A stretch of DNA of 64,000 nt from an uncultured Caldilineaceae bacterium (lineage in GTDB: Bacteria; Chloroflexota; Anaerolineae; Caldilineales; Caldilineaceae). The notes under the pieces are model-generated. The model made no database searches, was not told the DNA's origin, and saw only the letters and a program-made list of their open reading frames with translations. Where the stretch lies: assembly GCA_951813625.1 (NCBI GenBank), contig CATOTS010000017.1, forward strand, positions 45,680 to 109,679, read 5' to 3'. Position 1 is the first letter of the stretch. Each line of letters begins with the position of its first letter. Below are positions 17,839 through 26,901 of this stretch, piece after piece. The position numbers and the translations under genes are program-made.

Positions 17839-18834
17839 ATGCTTATTTCTGACTCCATCGAAAGTTATCTGGGCAATGCCGAAACCGGGACGCCCTATAC
17901 GCGGCGGACCTACCGCACGGCCTTGAATCTCTTCAAGGAATACCTGGAGGAGGTTGGGCTCCCGCCGGAGACAAAAGACCTGGATGACCTGGACGTGGAC
18001 CGCCTGCTGGCCTTTGCCACGTGGCTGCTGGACAGGGGCGGCATTGGCCAGCGCACGCTGCATACCTACCTGGCCGCGTTGGTAGGATGGGTGAGCTATC
18101 TGCAGGTGCGGGGCTGGCTGCCGTTCAATTCCCAGGAGCTGGCGCGGCTGCAAGACGGCGTCAAGCGCATACGCCGCAACCAGCGTCCGCCCGAGCTGCT
18201 GCCCTATCCGCCGCGCGTGGAGGAGATGGAGGCGCTGGTCACGGCCGCGCGCGAGACCTCGCTGCGCCGCCCCGACGATGTGCGCGAACAACTGGCCCGC
18301 CTACGGGATATTGCCATCGTAGAGACGCTGCGATGTTCGGGCATGCGCGTGGGTGAGCTGGTCAGCATTACCCGCAAGCAGTTGGAGGATGAAGAGCGGG
18401 CCGCGTGGGTCGTGGGCAAGCGCAGCAAGGTCCGCAGAGTCTTCTTCGATGCACGGTCATGGGATGCGATCCATCGCTACCTGCAAGAGAGGCAGAAGTT
18501 CGACGGCGCGACGCGGCGACCGCTTTCCGAACTGCCGGTCTTCGCGCGCCATGACAGGCGGGCTGGTTCCCAGGTATTGCCGCTCTCGACGCAGACCATC
18601 CAAAATACGATCCGCCGCCTCGCCGAGCGGGCCGGCCTGGCCGCCAAGGGCATCACGCCGCACGCGCTGCGTCACTACTTTGCGACCCGTATCTACCAGA
18701 CCACGCACGACCTGGCGGTCACACAGACTGCGCTTGGCCACGCCAGCCCCAATACAACCCGCATCTACGCCAAATTAGAGGACAACGCAGTGCGGGAAGC
18801 GCACCGCGCCGCCTTTGAAAGGCGAGATGAGTAG
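17839..18834 (+). CDS. Tyrosine recombinase, XerC/XerD-like
   Basis: 331-residue site-specific recombinase. An N-terminal SAM-like core-binding domain (about residues 1-110) is followed by the catalytic domain. Catalytic residues are visible: Arg in RCSGMRVGELVS, Lys in VVGKRSKVRRV, His-x-x-Arg in HALRHYFATR, His in LGHASPNTT and nucleophile Tyr in TRIYAKLEDN. Size and motif spacing fit chromosomal Xer-type enzymes rather than phage integrases. No adjacent tRNA, att repeats, excisionase or phage genes are visible, so a role in chromosome dimer resolution is as likely as mobility. Confidence 0.88.
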   Translation: MLISDSIESYLGNAETGTPYTRRTYRTALNLFKEYLEEVGLPPETKDLDDLDVDRLLAFATWLLDRGGIGQRTLHTYLAALVGWVSYLQVRGWLPFNSQELARLQDGVKRIRRNQRPPELLPYPPRVEEMEALVTAARETSLRRPDDVREQLARLRDIAIVETLRCSGMRVGELVSITRKQLEDEERAAWVVGKRSKVRRVFFDARSWDAIHRYLQERQKFDGATRRPLSELPVFARHDRRAGSQVLPLSTQTIQNTIRRLAERAGLAAKGITPHALRHYFATRIYQTTHDLAVTQTALGHASPNTTRIYAKLEDNAVREAHRAAFERRDE

Positions 18835-18876
18835 GGGAGCCGGTCAGAAGCCCGTCTTCAACCGGGAATTGGCGCC

Positions 18877-19638
18877 CTAAATTTTCTTCTCTCTTGCTCG
18901 CAAAAGCAGCCAATAGGGGACGAATCCGTAGTACCACGCGAGCAGGAGGGCCATGCGCAGCCCGTGGATGCCGTCGCGCCAACCCTGCAATTTGAAAAAG
19001 CGGCGGCGCAGTTCACGCACCGGCTGGAGGATCAAGTTGTGCGGTCGTGCGCGGGTGCCCCTTTCAGCGAGAATGCGCGCCTCATAACGGGCGTACACCC
19101 GCTGCTTACTGTGAAACTGGGGCCAGTCGGCATAATTGTAGTGTATCAGTGGTTCGCACAGCCTGCCCTCCTCGCCGTCGAGTATGACGACTTCGTGAAC
19201 TTCGCGGCTGAGATCGTAACGGGCGCAGCGCCGCCTTAGGAGCCGCAGCTGATAGTCGGGCGTAAAGCCGCCTCCGCGCATCTCGCGGCCGACGATGAAG
19301 TTGCGCCTAGGAATCGAGTAGCCGGCGCAGCTCGCCTCGCGGCTGGCCTCGATCACCTCCTGTGCGAGGGTCGGGGTCGCTCGTTCGTCGGCGTCGATAA
19401 AGAGGACCCAGTCGCTGTCGATGCTGTCGAGGGCGGCCTGACGCTGGCGGGCGTAGTCGTCGAATGGGCGCGCAACAACGCGAGCCCCGGCCTCTTGGGC
19501 AATCTGCCGCGTTTCGTCCTGGCTGCACGAGTCCCACACGACGACCGCGTCGGTCCAGTCGCGCAGGGCCGCGATACAGTCTGCGATGTTGTGGGCCTCA
19601 TTTCTGGTGATGATGACGGCCGTGAGATGCAGCGGCAT
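18877..19638 (-). CDS. Family 2 glycosyltransferase (WaaE/KdtX-like)
   Basis: 253-residue GT-A glycosyltransferase. The N-terminal TAVIITRNEAHNIADCIAAL binds the nucleotide, VVVWDSCSQDET follows, and the DxD-like FIDADERATP binds the metal and sugar nucleotide. A hydrophobic C-terminus (ALLLAWYYGFVPYWLLL) probably associates with the membrane. WaaE-like members add sugars to lipopolysaccharide core in Gram-negatives; here a cell-envelope glycan or glycolipid is the likely acceptor. It is paired with a second GT2 gene 31 bp upstream. Confidence 0.86.
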   Translation of the reverse strand: MPLHLTAVIITRNEAHNIADCIAALRDWTDAVVVWDSCSQDETRQIAQEAGARVVARPFDDYARQRQAALDSIDSDWVLFIDADERATPTLAQEVIEASREASCAGYSIPRRNFIVGREMRGGGFTPDYQLRLLRRRCARYDLSREVHEVVILDGEEGRLCEPLIHYNYADWPQFHSKQRVYARYEARILAERGTRARPHNLILQPVRELRRRFFKLQGWRDGIHGLRMALLLAWYYGFVPYWLLLRAREKKI

Positions 19639-19669
19639 TGGATTCCATGCGTACCATGGCAGCGAGCGG

Positions 19670-20668
19670 CTAACCGCAGAGCTTCATCACCCTCGCATAG
19701 GTGTCAAGCTGCTCGCCAAGCCGGTCGCCGCTCAAAAGGCCCTGGGCGAAACGGCGGCGGGCAATCAGGCCGTTCCAGGTCAGGCCTAGGTGCAGCAGGA
19801 TCCGCAGGCAAAGGTGGAATCCGGCCGGGTAGAGGCGGTCGTGCAGGCGGAAGAAGCGGAAGCGGCTGGCCCACAGCCGCTCGAAAGACTTCCAGCGGAC
19901 CTGACGGCTGCTGCGGCCCTCGTGATGGATGATTTGCGCGGTGGGAACGGCGAAAACCGGCAGGCCCGCCGCCTGCATGCGCAGGCACCAGTCCATCTCC
20001 TCGCAGTACATGAAGTAGCCTTCGTCCAGCAGTCCTGTCTTTTGCACGCTTTCGGCGCGTGCCATGAGCGCCGCACCGAGCGCGAATCCGACCGAAAACG
20101 GTTTCACACCCAGCCACTGCCGCCGGGGATAACGTCCGTTGAGCCGGCTGTCCAGCAGGCGGTGGAGCAGGCGCCGCACAACCGGCACATCGGCGAGCGG
20201 AAAGAGATCCAACAGGAGCTGCGCCAGACCGGGGAAGGCAAAGGCAGCGTGCTGCAGGCTGCCGTCTGCGTAGTGCAGGCGCGGGCCGCAAGCGCCTGCG
20301 TGAGGGTGGTCTCGCAGGAATTCGGCCATCTTGCCCAGCGCGTCGTCCACGATTTCCGTGTCCGGGTTGAGCAGCATTACAAAATCTGGCGATGGTCGCC
20401 CGTCTCCCTCATCATCAAAACCCAACCTTTTGAGTGCAAGGTTGTTGGCGCGCGGGAAGCCCAAATTGTCGGGGGAGTCGACAAGACAAACGTGTGGGAA
20501 CTCGGCCGCGACCATCTGTGCGCTGCCATCGCTGCTGGCGTTGTCTACGACGGTAACGTCGACCGAAAGCCAATCAGAAGTGAGCTGGGAAGAGGCGTCA
20601 ACGCTTTGCAGACAGCGGCGCAGAAGATCGCATACGTTGTAAGAGACGATGATGACGGATAGGCGCAT
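19670..20668 (-). CDS. Family 2 glycosyltransferase (rhamnosyltransferase-like)
   Basis: 332-residue GT2 enzyme similar to WbbL-type transferases. Motifs: LSVIIVSYNVCDLLRRCL, VTVVDNASSDGS, LLNPDTEIVDDALG (metal-binding DxE), and the acceptor-side GYFMYCEEMDWCLRMQAAG containing the ED-W signature. The C-terminal basic, hydrophobic region is probably membrane-associated. Probably co-transcribed with the GT2 gene downstream and involved in surface polysaccharide assembly; donor and acceptor sugars are not deducible. Confidence 0.87.
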   Translation of the reverse strand: MRLSVIIVSYNVCDLLRRCLQSVDASSQLTSDWLSVDVTVVDNASSDGSAQMVAAEFPHVCLVDSPDNLGFPRANNLALKRLGFDDEGDGRPSPDFVMLLNPDTEIVDDALGKMAEFLRDHPHAGACGPRLHYADGSLQHAAFAFPGLAQLLLDLFPLADVPVVRRLLHRLLDSRLNGRYPRRQWLGVKPFSVGFALGAALMARAESVQKTGLLDEGYFMYCEEMDWCLRMQAAGLPVFAVPTAQIIHHEGRSSRQVRWKSFERLWASRFRFFRLHDRLYPAGFHLCLRILLHLGLTWNGLIARRRFAQGLLSGDRLGEQLDTYARVMKLCG

Positions 20669-20724
20669 GGTTGCAGAGATGTTCTGTTAGCAGGGGGGAT
20701 ACCGGAGTAAGAGCCCGATTGTCC

Positions 20725-22068
20725 TCAGTCCACGCCGACGTTGACCGTGATGCGGTCGATGTATTCATTGGGATGACCGTAGGCTTCGTGGATCAGGCCG
20801 CCCCACCAGAGGACGTTAGGCCCGGGGGGCGGGCCGTCAAAGCGAATGCAACCGCTTACTTCTCCCGATCTGCCGGGCATCAGATACCAGGCCGACTCCT
20901 CCTCGAATTCGAGCAGCTGCAGATCTTCCTGGCCTCCGACCGCCCAGCGGAAGGGGTAGACGGTGCCGGCAGTGCTGAAGTGGAGGCCGAAGCGAAAGGT
21001 ACCTCCCCGCTCGAACCAGAATTCGTTGCGGCCGGCAGCCTCCCTGGCCATGACTGTAAAGTTTTCGTTGGTCCAGTCCTCGTGAACGACGTATTCCTGG
21101 CCGGGCCAGGGGCCAGTGGTGCGGATGGGAACTTCGCCCTCGTTCTTGACAACGGCAGAAAAGCAGAGCCTCTGACCGATGGGGACGCTAACGACGCGAT
21201 TCACCTCCTCGAACTCTTCCCCGTCGATGACTGCGACCCAGTCGATCTCGCCCTGAACGACGTCGGCACGCGGGACGCCGCCGCCCTCGATCGTCAGATT
21301 GCGGGTAACGCGCACGCGATTGCCGGCCTGATCGTTGGCCTCGCCGACGACCAGATAGGGGCCGTCCGGGGGCGGCTCCGCGTTCAGGTCGACGCCGCCG
21401 TAGTACTTGTACGAATGGTTGCCCGGCTCCTCGCGCTCGATTGTGTTCGGCCCCTCGGCGATGTGAATCTTGGTTCCGGGATTCTCCGCATCGAGCAGAT
21501 AGACCTGGATGTTCTCCACCTCTTTCGACAGGTCGTATGTGACGCTGACCCAGTCATCGCGCAGGCCGTCCAGATTGGGTCGAAAAACCAGGGGTACGAC
21601 CGCGAAGTTGTCCAGTCGCGGCATAACCGTGTCCCCGTCTTCAAGCAAGATGGTGCCGTTGACGCTTTCGGTGACCGCGTTGTCGTCGGTGGCCTGCACG
21701 ACCCAGCTGTATCTGCCGTCCTCCAGGACCTGGCTCAGGATCTCGTGGGTTCCATTCTCAAGCGCCTCTACTTCCGGCTCGTCCATCACGCCGCCCCACA
21801 ACACGCTGTAGCTGCCGGGCGAACGGCGGCGGTCCTTGCGGAAGTAGAAGCGGTCGCCGTCTTCGTCTTCGAAGAAGATGCTGACGTAGGCGGAGCGGCT
21901 GAGGCTGTAGCGGATCTGCGTGACGTCGGTATCGCCGTCGGCGTTGGGGGATATCCGGTCGGGCGCGACGACCACGTCGCGCAGCAGCGGGCCGAAGCGC
22001 CAGTCGAGGCGACCGCAACCGCTCAGCAGCAGGGCAAAGAGTATCGGATAGCTTAAGATTCTGTCCAT
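20725..22068 (-). CDS. Lipoprotein with FlgD-like Ig domains, function unknown
   Basis: 447-residue secreted lipoprotein: signal peptide MDRILSYPILFALLL, lipobox LSGC. The mature part opens with ISPNADGDTDVTQIRYSLS and YSVLWGG, the pattern of FlgD-type Ig-like folds. A second such region (VFRPNLDGLRDDWVSVTYDL) follows, then beta-rich sequence with many acidic residues. I do not recognise the C-terminal half. It was probably recruited for extracellular assembly or adhesion. The open frame extends upstream to 22380, but the signal peptide fixes the start at ATG 22068. Confidence 0.7.
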   Translation of the reverse strand: MDRILSYPILFALLLSGCGRLDWRFGPLLRDVVVAPDRISPNADGDTDVTQIRYSLSRSAYVSIFFEDEDGDRFYFRKDRRRSPGSYSVLWGGVMDEPEVEALENGTHEILSQVLEDGRYSWVVQATDDNAVTESVNGTILLEDGDTVMPRLDNFAVVPLVFRPNLDGLRDDWVSVTYDLSKEVENIQVYLLDAENPGTKIHIAEGPNTIEREEPGNHSYKYYGGVDLNAEPPPDGPYLVVGEANDQAGNRVRVTRNLTIEGGGVPRADVVQGEIDWVAVIDGEEFEEVNRVVSVPIGQRLCFSAVVKNEGEVPIRTTGPWPGQEYVVHEDWTNENFTVMAREAAGRNEFWFERGGTFRFGLHFSTAGTVYPFRWAVGGQEDLQLLEFEEESAWYLMPGRSGEVSGCIRFDGPPPGPNVLWWGGLIHEAYGHPNEYIDRITVNVGVD

Positions 22069-22126
22069 AGTGTGCGTTTCAACAGCGGAAGCGCCCCCAA
22101 ATGAGCGGCGGTCTGAGAACGGGTCA

Positions 22127-22132
22127 AGTATA
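22127..22132 (-). promoter_or_regulatory. Extended -10 promoter for the FlgD-Ig lipoprotein
   Basis: The minus strand reads TGTTATACT, an extended -10, about 60 nt upstream of ATG 22068. A TGTCAA-like -35 lies about 18 nt upstream. Confidence 0.5.
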
Positions 22133-22148
22133 ACATAAGGCCGCGCGG

Positions 22149-22177
22149 TTGACAGTCTGATGCAGTCGTGATTTACT
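22149..22177 (+). promoter_or_regulatory. Promoter for the Gfo/Idh/MocA gene
   Basis: TTGACA (22149-22154), a 17-bp spacer and TTTACT (22172-22177), about 49 nt upstream of ATG 22226. Confidence 0.55.
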
Positions 22178-22225
22178 TTTGCAACCGCTTCGACCAGCCA
22201 CAAACACAGTTCAGGAGTCTTGAAA

Positions 22226-23212
22226 ATGGAGAAGATCCGCTGGGGGATTCTGGGCACGGGCCGCATCGCCGGTGACTTTGCGACCGGGCTCGGCGCGGAG
22301 GAAGATGCCGAGATTGTTGCCGTCGGTTCGCGGGCGCAGGAAACCGCCGACGCCTTCGCGCAACGATTCGACATTCCCAATCGTCACCCTACCTACGACG
22401 CGCTCGCTGCCGATCCCGACGTGGACATCATCTATATTGCCACGCCGCACCCGCTGCACAAGGAGAACACGATCACCTGTCTGCGCGCGGGCAAGGCGGT
22501 GCTGTGTGAAAAGCCGTTCGCAATGAACAGCGGTGAAGTGCAGGAGATGATCGATTGCGCGCGCACACACGGCCGCTTTCTGATGGAGGCGATGTGGACG
22601 CGTTTTCTACCCCATATTCGTGAGATGAAGCGCCGCATTGAAGATGGCCAGATTGGCGACATCCGGTTGATGCTGGCCGATTTCTGCTACCGCGCCCCGT
22701 TGGACCCCGGACTGCGTACGCTCAACCCCGCGTTGGGCGGCGGTGCGTTGCTCGACATTGGCATATATCCGATCGCGCTGGCCCATCACCTGATAGGTGA
22801 ACCGTCCCGTATCGCCTCCCTCGCCCATCTGGGCGTCACTGAGGTGGATGAGCAGGTGGGCATTCTGTTCCAGTTCGACGGCGGCGCGCTGGCGGTGATG
22901 TCGGCGGCGGTCAGGGCAAACACGCCGCACTCGCTCGTCATCAGCGGAACGGAGGGGGAGATCGTCGCCGCCGAGGGCTGGTGGCGTCCATCCGGCTTCA
23001 GCATCAGCCGCGACGGGCACGCCGCGGAGACGGTCCGGCCCGACATCGTCGGCAACGGCTGGAACTACCAGGCCCGCGAGTGCGGCCGCTGTCTGCGCCA
23101 AGGCCTGACCGAACACCCGCTGATGCCCCTGGATGAGTCGCTGGCGATCACTCGCCTGATGGACGGCCTGCGCGCCGACTGGGGCTTGCGCTATCCGATG
23201 GAAGAGGTGTAG
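22226..23212 (+). CDS. Gfo/Idh/MocA family NAD(P)-dependent oxidoreductase
   Basis: 328-residue dehydrogenase of sugars or cyclitols. The Rossmann motif GILGTGRIAGDFATGL lies at the N-terminus, CEKPFAMNSGEVQEM carries the conserved EKP lysine, and GGGALLDIGIYPIALAHHL carries the DxxxYxxxxxH-type catalytic cluster. ATG 22226 was chosen over TTG 22220 because AGGAG lies 8 nt upstream of it. This subgroup resembles trans-1,2-dihydrobenzene-1,2-diol dehydrogenase-like proteins, but the substrate is not assignable. Confidence 0.88.
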   Translation: MEKIRWGILGTGRIAGDFATGLGAEEDAEIVAVGSRAQETADAFAQRFDIPNRHPTYDALAADPDVDIIYIATPHPLHKENTITCLRAGKAVLCEKPFAMNSGEVQEMIDCARTHGRFLMEAMWTRFLPHIREMKRRIEDGQIGDIRLMLADFCYRAPLDPGLRTLNPALGGGALLDIGIYPIALAHHLIGEPSRIASLAHLGVTEVDEQVGILFQFDGGALAVMSAAVRANTPHSLVISGTEGEIVAAEGWWRPSGFSISRDGHAAETVRPDIVGNGWNYQARECGRCLRQGLTEHPLMPLDESLAITRLMDGLRADWGLRYPMEEV

Positions 23213-23239
23213 AGGGCCGGTTCAGCCCGGAGTTCCTCC

Positions 23240-24106
23240 TCAAGACGCCGCGCTTTCTGCCTCGCCCGCAGCCCGGCGGCAGTATTCGAGGCTTCCCCGC
23301 AGCAAAGCGACTACCTTCTCATCCGGCGCGCCGGCCTCGAGCGCGTCTGGCTGCAACTCAAGGGAGATCGAGTAGCGATACCGGTCCGCGGCCAGCCGCG
23401 CCAGAAACGCGTCCAGCCGCAGCGACCCATCCTCGGGCCGGCGATGTTCCCTGCCGTCAAAGTTGCTCAGATGGATGTGCTTCACGCGCTCGCCCCACTG
23501 TTTGTAGGCCTCCAACGGGTCAAGACCCCACGTGCCCAGGTGCGTCGTGTCGAGGGTGATGTGGGGGAAGCGGGCGATCTGGTCGAGCGTGGCGCGGCTG
23601 CGCGCGTTCCAGATAGTCGGGTTGAAGCGCATGCCGAGAACGCGCGCAGCCGGCATGTTTTCGATGCACAGCAGGACTCCTGTCGAAGCCTGAAGCGCCT
23701 GATAACTCCCGTTGAGCCAGTCAACATAGTCACGGTGACCGCCGTCGAAGAGATTGGGCAGCCGAATTGTGCGGCTGCTTGTCTGCAGAAAGGCCAACCC
23801 CACGCGCATCGGAAGGTGGTGGACGACGACCTGCGCGCCAAGTTCTGCAGCCAGTTCGACCGTGCGCGCAATTGCGGCGAACTCGGTCTCGCCCCAGCCG
23901 CGACAGTTGCGGTTGAACGGACTATGGACTGCGTGGATGGGCAGGGCATGGTGGCTGGCGACCTGCTTGAGATAGTCGGCCTGGCGCGTGTCCAAGCGCT
24001 CGTCCACCATCATTTCGATGCCGTCAAAGCCGGCCTCGGCGGCGAACGCGAACACGCGGTCAACGCTGTAATTGTAAAGGGAGCCAGTTGACAGGATGAA
24101 CTGCAT
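23240..24106 (-). CDS. Sugar phosphate isomerase/epimerase-like TIM barrel
   Basis: 288-residue AP-endonuclease-2-like TIM barrel (xylose-isomerase-like superfamily). Metal-site segments are FDGIEMMVDE, IHAVHSPFNR, VVVHHLPMR, LCIENMPAARV, ITLDTTHLGTWG, VKHIHLSNFDG and YSISLELQPDA. ATG 24106 has AGGAG 8 nt upstream; the longer open frame (to 24283) is not family-like. Such proteins isomerise or epimerise sugars, or act on inositol-like compounds. It is the last gene of the minus-strand run that begins with the transporter ATPase. Confidence 0.85.
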   Translation of the reverse strand: MQFILSTGSLYNYSVDRVFAFAAEAGFDGIEMMVDERLDTRQADYLKQVASHHALPIHAVHSPFNRNCRGWGETEFAAIARTVELAAELGAQVVVHHLPMRVGLAFLQTSSRTIRLPNLFDGGHRDYVDWLNGSYQALQASTGVLLCIENMPAARVLGMRFNPTIWNARSRATLDQIARFPHITLDTTHLGTWGLDPLEAYKQWGERVKHIHLSNFDGREHRRPEDGSLRLDAFLARLAADRYRYSISLELQPDALEAGAPDEKVVALLRGSLEYCRRAAGEAESAAS

Positions 24107-24180
24107 GAAGGGAACTCCTGCTGGAAACGGTCCAAGGTCGAGGCCGACGAGAGCACCTGCAATTGACAGAAGCGCTCGCG

Positions 24181-25026
24181 TCAGACGGGAAAGGCCCGCT
24201 TCACGAACTGCGCCAGTGACCTCGGGCGGCGGCCCAACAGCCAGCCCAAAACGTTCCCGTTGCCGGCCAAGCCGTAGGCGCAATAGTAGCGGAACATCGC
24301 TGCCAGGGATTCGATTGTAGCGGCTGGCAATCCGCTCTCTTCAGCCGTCTTCTTCCACTGCGCCAAGGGCGTTTGAACGGCCTGGACAGTTCGCTGCAAG
24401 TGGTCGGCCAGCTGCTGCGCCATCTCGGCGGAGGACAGATTGTCCGGCCCCGCCAACTCGTAGATCGCGCCCTCGTGACCGGGTTCGGCAAGCACGCACG
24501 CGGCGGCCTGTGCGACATCGTCCAGGTCGACAAGGGCAAAGCGGGCGAGGACATTATAGGGCACACGGTATGTGCCGGTCGCAGCAATCGTATCCTGCAA
24601 TGCCAGGATGTTCTGCATGTATGCGCAGGGCTGGAGGATGGTGAATGGCAGCCCACTGCGGAAGATCATTTCTTCAACGCGCAGTTTCTGCCAGTGGTGG
24701 GGCATTTCCTCGGTCTGTGGGTGAAGCACCGAATGGTAGACGAAGCGACCGACACCGGCCGCCTGCGCCGCCCGCAACGCCCGCTGGCCTATCTCCATTT
24801 CTCGGCTGTGCATATTGGGGCAAATGAGGTAGAGCGCTTGCACGTCGCGGCAGGCCCGGCGCCACAGGCTGGCGTCCTCCATGTCACCTACAATATGGTC
24901 GACATCGGGTATCTCTTCAGCCTGTTCGGGGCGGCGCAGCCACGCGCGAACCGGCTGGCCAGCCTGGACGAGGGCATTGATGACGGCCTTGCCGGTCTTC
25001 CCGCCCGCTCCGGTTACCAGGATCAT
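24181..25026 (-). CDS. NmrA-like NAD(P)-binding protein
   Basis: 281-residue atypical SDR. The dinucleotide motif is ILVTGAGGKTGKAVINALV; FVYHSVLHPQ replaces the canonical YxxxK region. The C-terminal FTILQPCAYMQNIL and YELAGPDNLSSAEMAQ are typical of NmrA/HSCARG proteins. These act as redox sensors or as quinone/ketone reductases; no catalytic tyrosine-lysine pair is clear. Its ATG overlaps the stop of the Uma2 gene upstream (ATGA), so the two are translationally coupled. Confidence 0.85.
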   Translation of the reverse strand: MILVTGAGGKTGKAVINALVQAGQPVRAWLRRPEQAEEIPDVDHIVGDMEDASLWRRACRDVQALYLICPNMHSREMEIGQRALRAAQAAGVGRFVYHSVLHPQTEEMPHHWQKLRVEEMIFRSGLPFTILQPCAYMQNILALQDTIAATGTYRVPYNVLARFALVDLDDVAQAAACVLAEPGHEGAIYELAGPDNLSSAEMAQQLADHLQRTVQAVQTPLAQWKKTAEESGLPAATIESLAAMFRYYCAYGLAGNGNVLGWLLGRRPRSLAQFVKRAFPV

Positions 25027-25631
25027 GCGGGGATGATCTCGTCTATCGCCGCTGTGAAGCCTTCCAACATCTCTGAACGGGCCGTTTCACCTTCGCCGCA
25101 GCGTCCGAGCGGTTCGTAGACGCCCCCGCGCAGAACGAAAACCTCTACCGTCCGTTCGTGCGGGTCGATGATCCAGTACTCTGGCACGCCAGCTTCGGCA
25201 TAAATCTCGTATTTCAGCGTGCGGTCATATTCCGGGTTGGACGGCGAGACGACCTCCATCACCAGGTCGGGCGCTCCTTGGATGTTGAGTTCGCCGACGA
25301 TCTGTAGGCGTTCCTTTGCAATGACAACGATGTCCGGTTGGACAGGGTCGGCTACTCTTTCCGGGAGGAGTACGTCTATTGGAGCAGTCAAGACCTCACC
25401 GGAATCGTGCTGCAACAGAAAGGCGTTCAATAGGTAGGATAGACGAAGAATTACTCGTTGATGCAAGGGTCGCGGGGCTGGCGACATGAACAGTTCTCCC
25501 CGTATCACTTCGTAGCGCATACTGTCGTCGGGGAGGCGGGCGTAGTCGTCGTAGGTCCACTGCCCCTGGACCGGAGACTGCTCCGTCTGCGCAGCGTATG
25601 TGACTGTTCGGGATTCGCGCATGCGCCGCAT
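25023..25631 (-). CDS. Uma2 family (DUF820) restriction-endonuclease-like protein
   Basis: About 202 residues with the PD-(D/E)xK-fold pattern of Uma2 proteins: WTYDDYARLPDDSMRYEVIRGELFM, QPDIVVIAKER (catalytic Asp), APDLVMEVVSPSN (catalytic Glu in VMEV) and RTLKYEIYAEAGVPEYWIID (Lys). These proteins are greatly expanded in cyanobacteria and Chloroflexi, and their biological role is unclear. ATG 25631 has GGAGG 5 nt upstream; earlier ATGs are possible. It sits between the transporter binding protein and the NmrA-like gene. Confidence 0.85.
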   Translation of the reverse strand: MRRMRESRTVTYAAQTEQSPVQGQWTYDDYARLPDDSMRYEVIRGELFMSPAPRPLHQRVILRLSYLLNAFLLQHDSGEVLTAPIDVLLPERVADPVQPDIVVIAKERLQIVGELNIQGAPDLVMEVVSPSNPEYDRTLKYEIYAEAGVPEYWIIDPHERTVEVFVLRGGVYEPLGRCGEGETARSEMLEGFTAAIDEIIPA

Positions 25632-25712
25632 TCGCCCCTCCATTTCCTTGACGCGGCGGCCGGTGACCGGCCCGGGGAACCGGCCACCAGCCACACATTT
25701 GGGCGGGATCTG

Positions 25713-26858
25713 TTATTCGCCGCCCTCGACCAATTCTACCTCGATAGGCGAGTAGCTTTCTCCCGTCGCGTCGCCTTCCAGCAGCCCTTGGGCCGCCTCA
25801 GCCAAGTCGCTGCGGAACGCGCCGTCGCTGGGTGCTTCAGCGATGACGCCGCCGTCCACGGATACCTGTACCGTCTGGTCCCACAGCGCCTGGTCCATCA
25901 CACCGATTCCACCCGGGGAGGGCCAGATCAGCTGGTTGATCTCGTTCAACTGCCAGCTCATGTGGCTGAGTCCGAGGGTGGGCCCGTTGTCGAGTACGAC
26001 CTGGACGCAGGCGTCGAAGCTGTCGCGGCAGAACTGCCAACCTTGGAAGCTGGCTGCCAGGAAGCGCACTGCGATATCCTCGTTGCCCTCTTCCGCCAGC
26101 CAGGCCTCGCGGGCGAAGACGTGGTCCTGCAGCATGGCCGTGCCGACGTCGTTGAAGTCGATTACGACCAGGTCAGACGGCTGGTAGAGTTCGCCCGTCT
26201 CAGGGTTGATCGCCTCCAGCACCTGGGCGTACTCGTTGTAGGTCATCGCCTGGGCAGCGTCCAGCTCGCGGTTGAGCAGCGCCAGCATGTCGAAGCTCTG
26301 CTGGATGATGGTCACATCGTCCGGGTTGTTGGGATCGATGCCCTCGGCGCGCATCGCGACGAACAGCTCGTGCTCATTGCCGAATCCCCACGTTCCGACT
26401 CTCTTGCCCGCCATGTCGGCGATGGTTGTGACCGGCGCGTCGGCCCATGAGACCTCGAGCGTGCCGCTGCGCTGGAAGACCTGGGCGATGTTCACCAGGT
26501 CGGCGCCCTCGGCGCGCGAAGCCAGTACCTTCGGCACCCACGCCAGCCCGAACTCTGCCTGGCCCGAGGCAACAACCTGCTGCGGCACGATGTCGACCGC
26601 GCCCTCAAGAATCGTCACGTCGAGGCACTGGTCGGCGTAGAAACCCTGGTCAACCGCGGCAAAGTACCCTGCGAACTGGGACTGTGTCACCCACTGCAGC
26701 TGGAGCTTGACCGGCGTGAGTTCGGCGCAGCCCATGTCGTCCATGGGCGCCTCCTCAGCGCCGGAATCCGCCGCGGGAACAGCAGGCGCAACGCAAGCGC
26801 CCAACACAAGGACCAGCAGCGCGCCCACTGTCAGCAAGAATGTGGTTCGAGTCTTCAT
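25713..26858 (-). CDS. ABC transporter substrate-binding lipoprotein (NMT1/THI5/SsuA type)
   Basis: 381-residue periplasmic-type binding protein. It has a signal peptide (MKTRTTFLLTVGALLVLVLG) with lipobox LGAC, then an acidic linker. The NMT1-like fold follows: VKLQLQWVTQSQFAGYFAA, VDQGFYADQCLDVTI, QAEFGLAWVPKVL and GKRVGTWGFGNEHEL. This family binds hydroxymethylpyrimidine-type, taurine or nitrogenous ligands. The neighbouring pyrimidine-degrading enzymes favour a nucleobase or hydantoin-like ligand; that is inference. ATG 26858 follows AGGAGGAG. It is third in an operon after ATPase and permease. Confidence 0.9.
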   Translation of the reverse strand: MKTRTTFLLTVGALLVLVLGACVAPAVPAADSGAEEAPMDDMGCAELTPVKLQLQWVTQSQFAGYFAAVDQGFYADQCLDVTILEGAVDIVPQQVVASGQAEFGLAWVPKVLASRAEGADLVNIAQVFQRSGTLEVSWADAPVTTIADMAGKRVGTWGFGNEHELFVAMRAEGIDPNNPDDVTIIQQSFDMLALLNRELDAAQAMTYNEYAQVLEAINPETGELYQPSDLVVIDFNDVGTAMLQDHVFAREAWLAEEGNEDIAVRFLAASFQGWQFCRDSFDACVQVVLDNGPTLGLSHMSWQLNEINQLIWPSPGGIGVMDQALWDQTVQVSVDGGVIAEAPSDGAFRSDLAEAAQGLLEGDATGESYSPIEVELVEGGE

Positions 26859-26901
26859 GGTCTCCTCCTGAGAAGAAGCTAAACTGATAAGAGTTGTCAA
26901 G

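Noticed and set aside
17839..18834. Tyrosine recombinase as evidence for a prophage or integrative element
   Set aside because: No phage genes, excisionase, tRNA target or flanking direct repeats are seen. Its motifs fit Xer-type chromosomal recombinases equally well.
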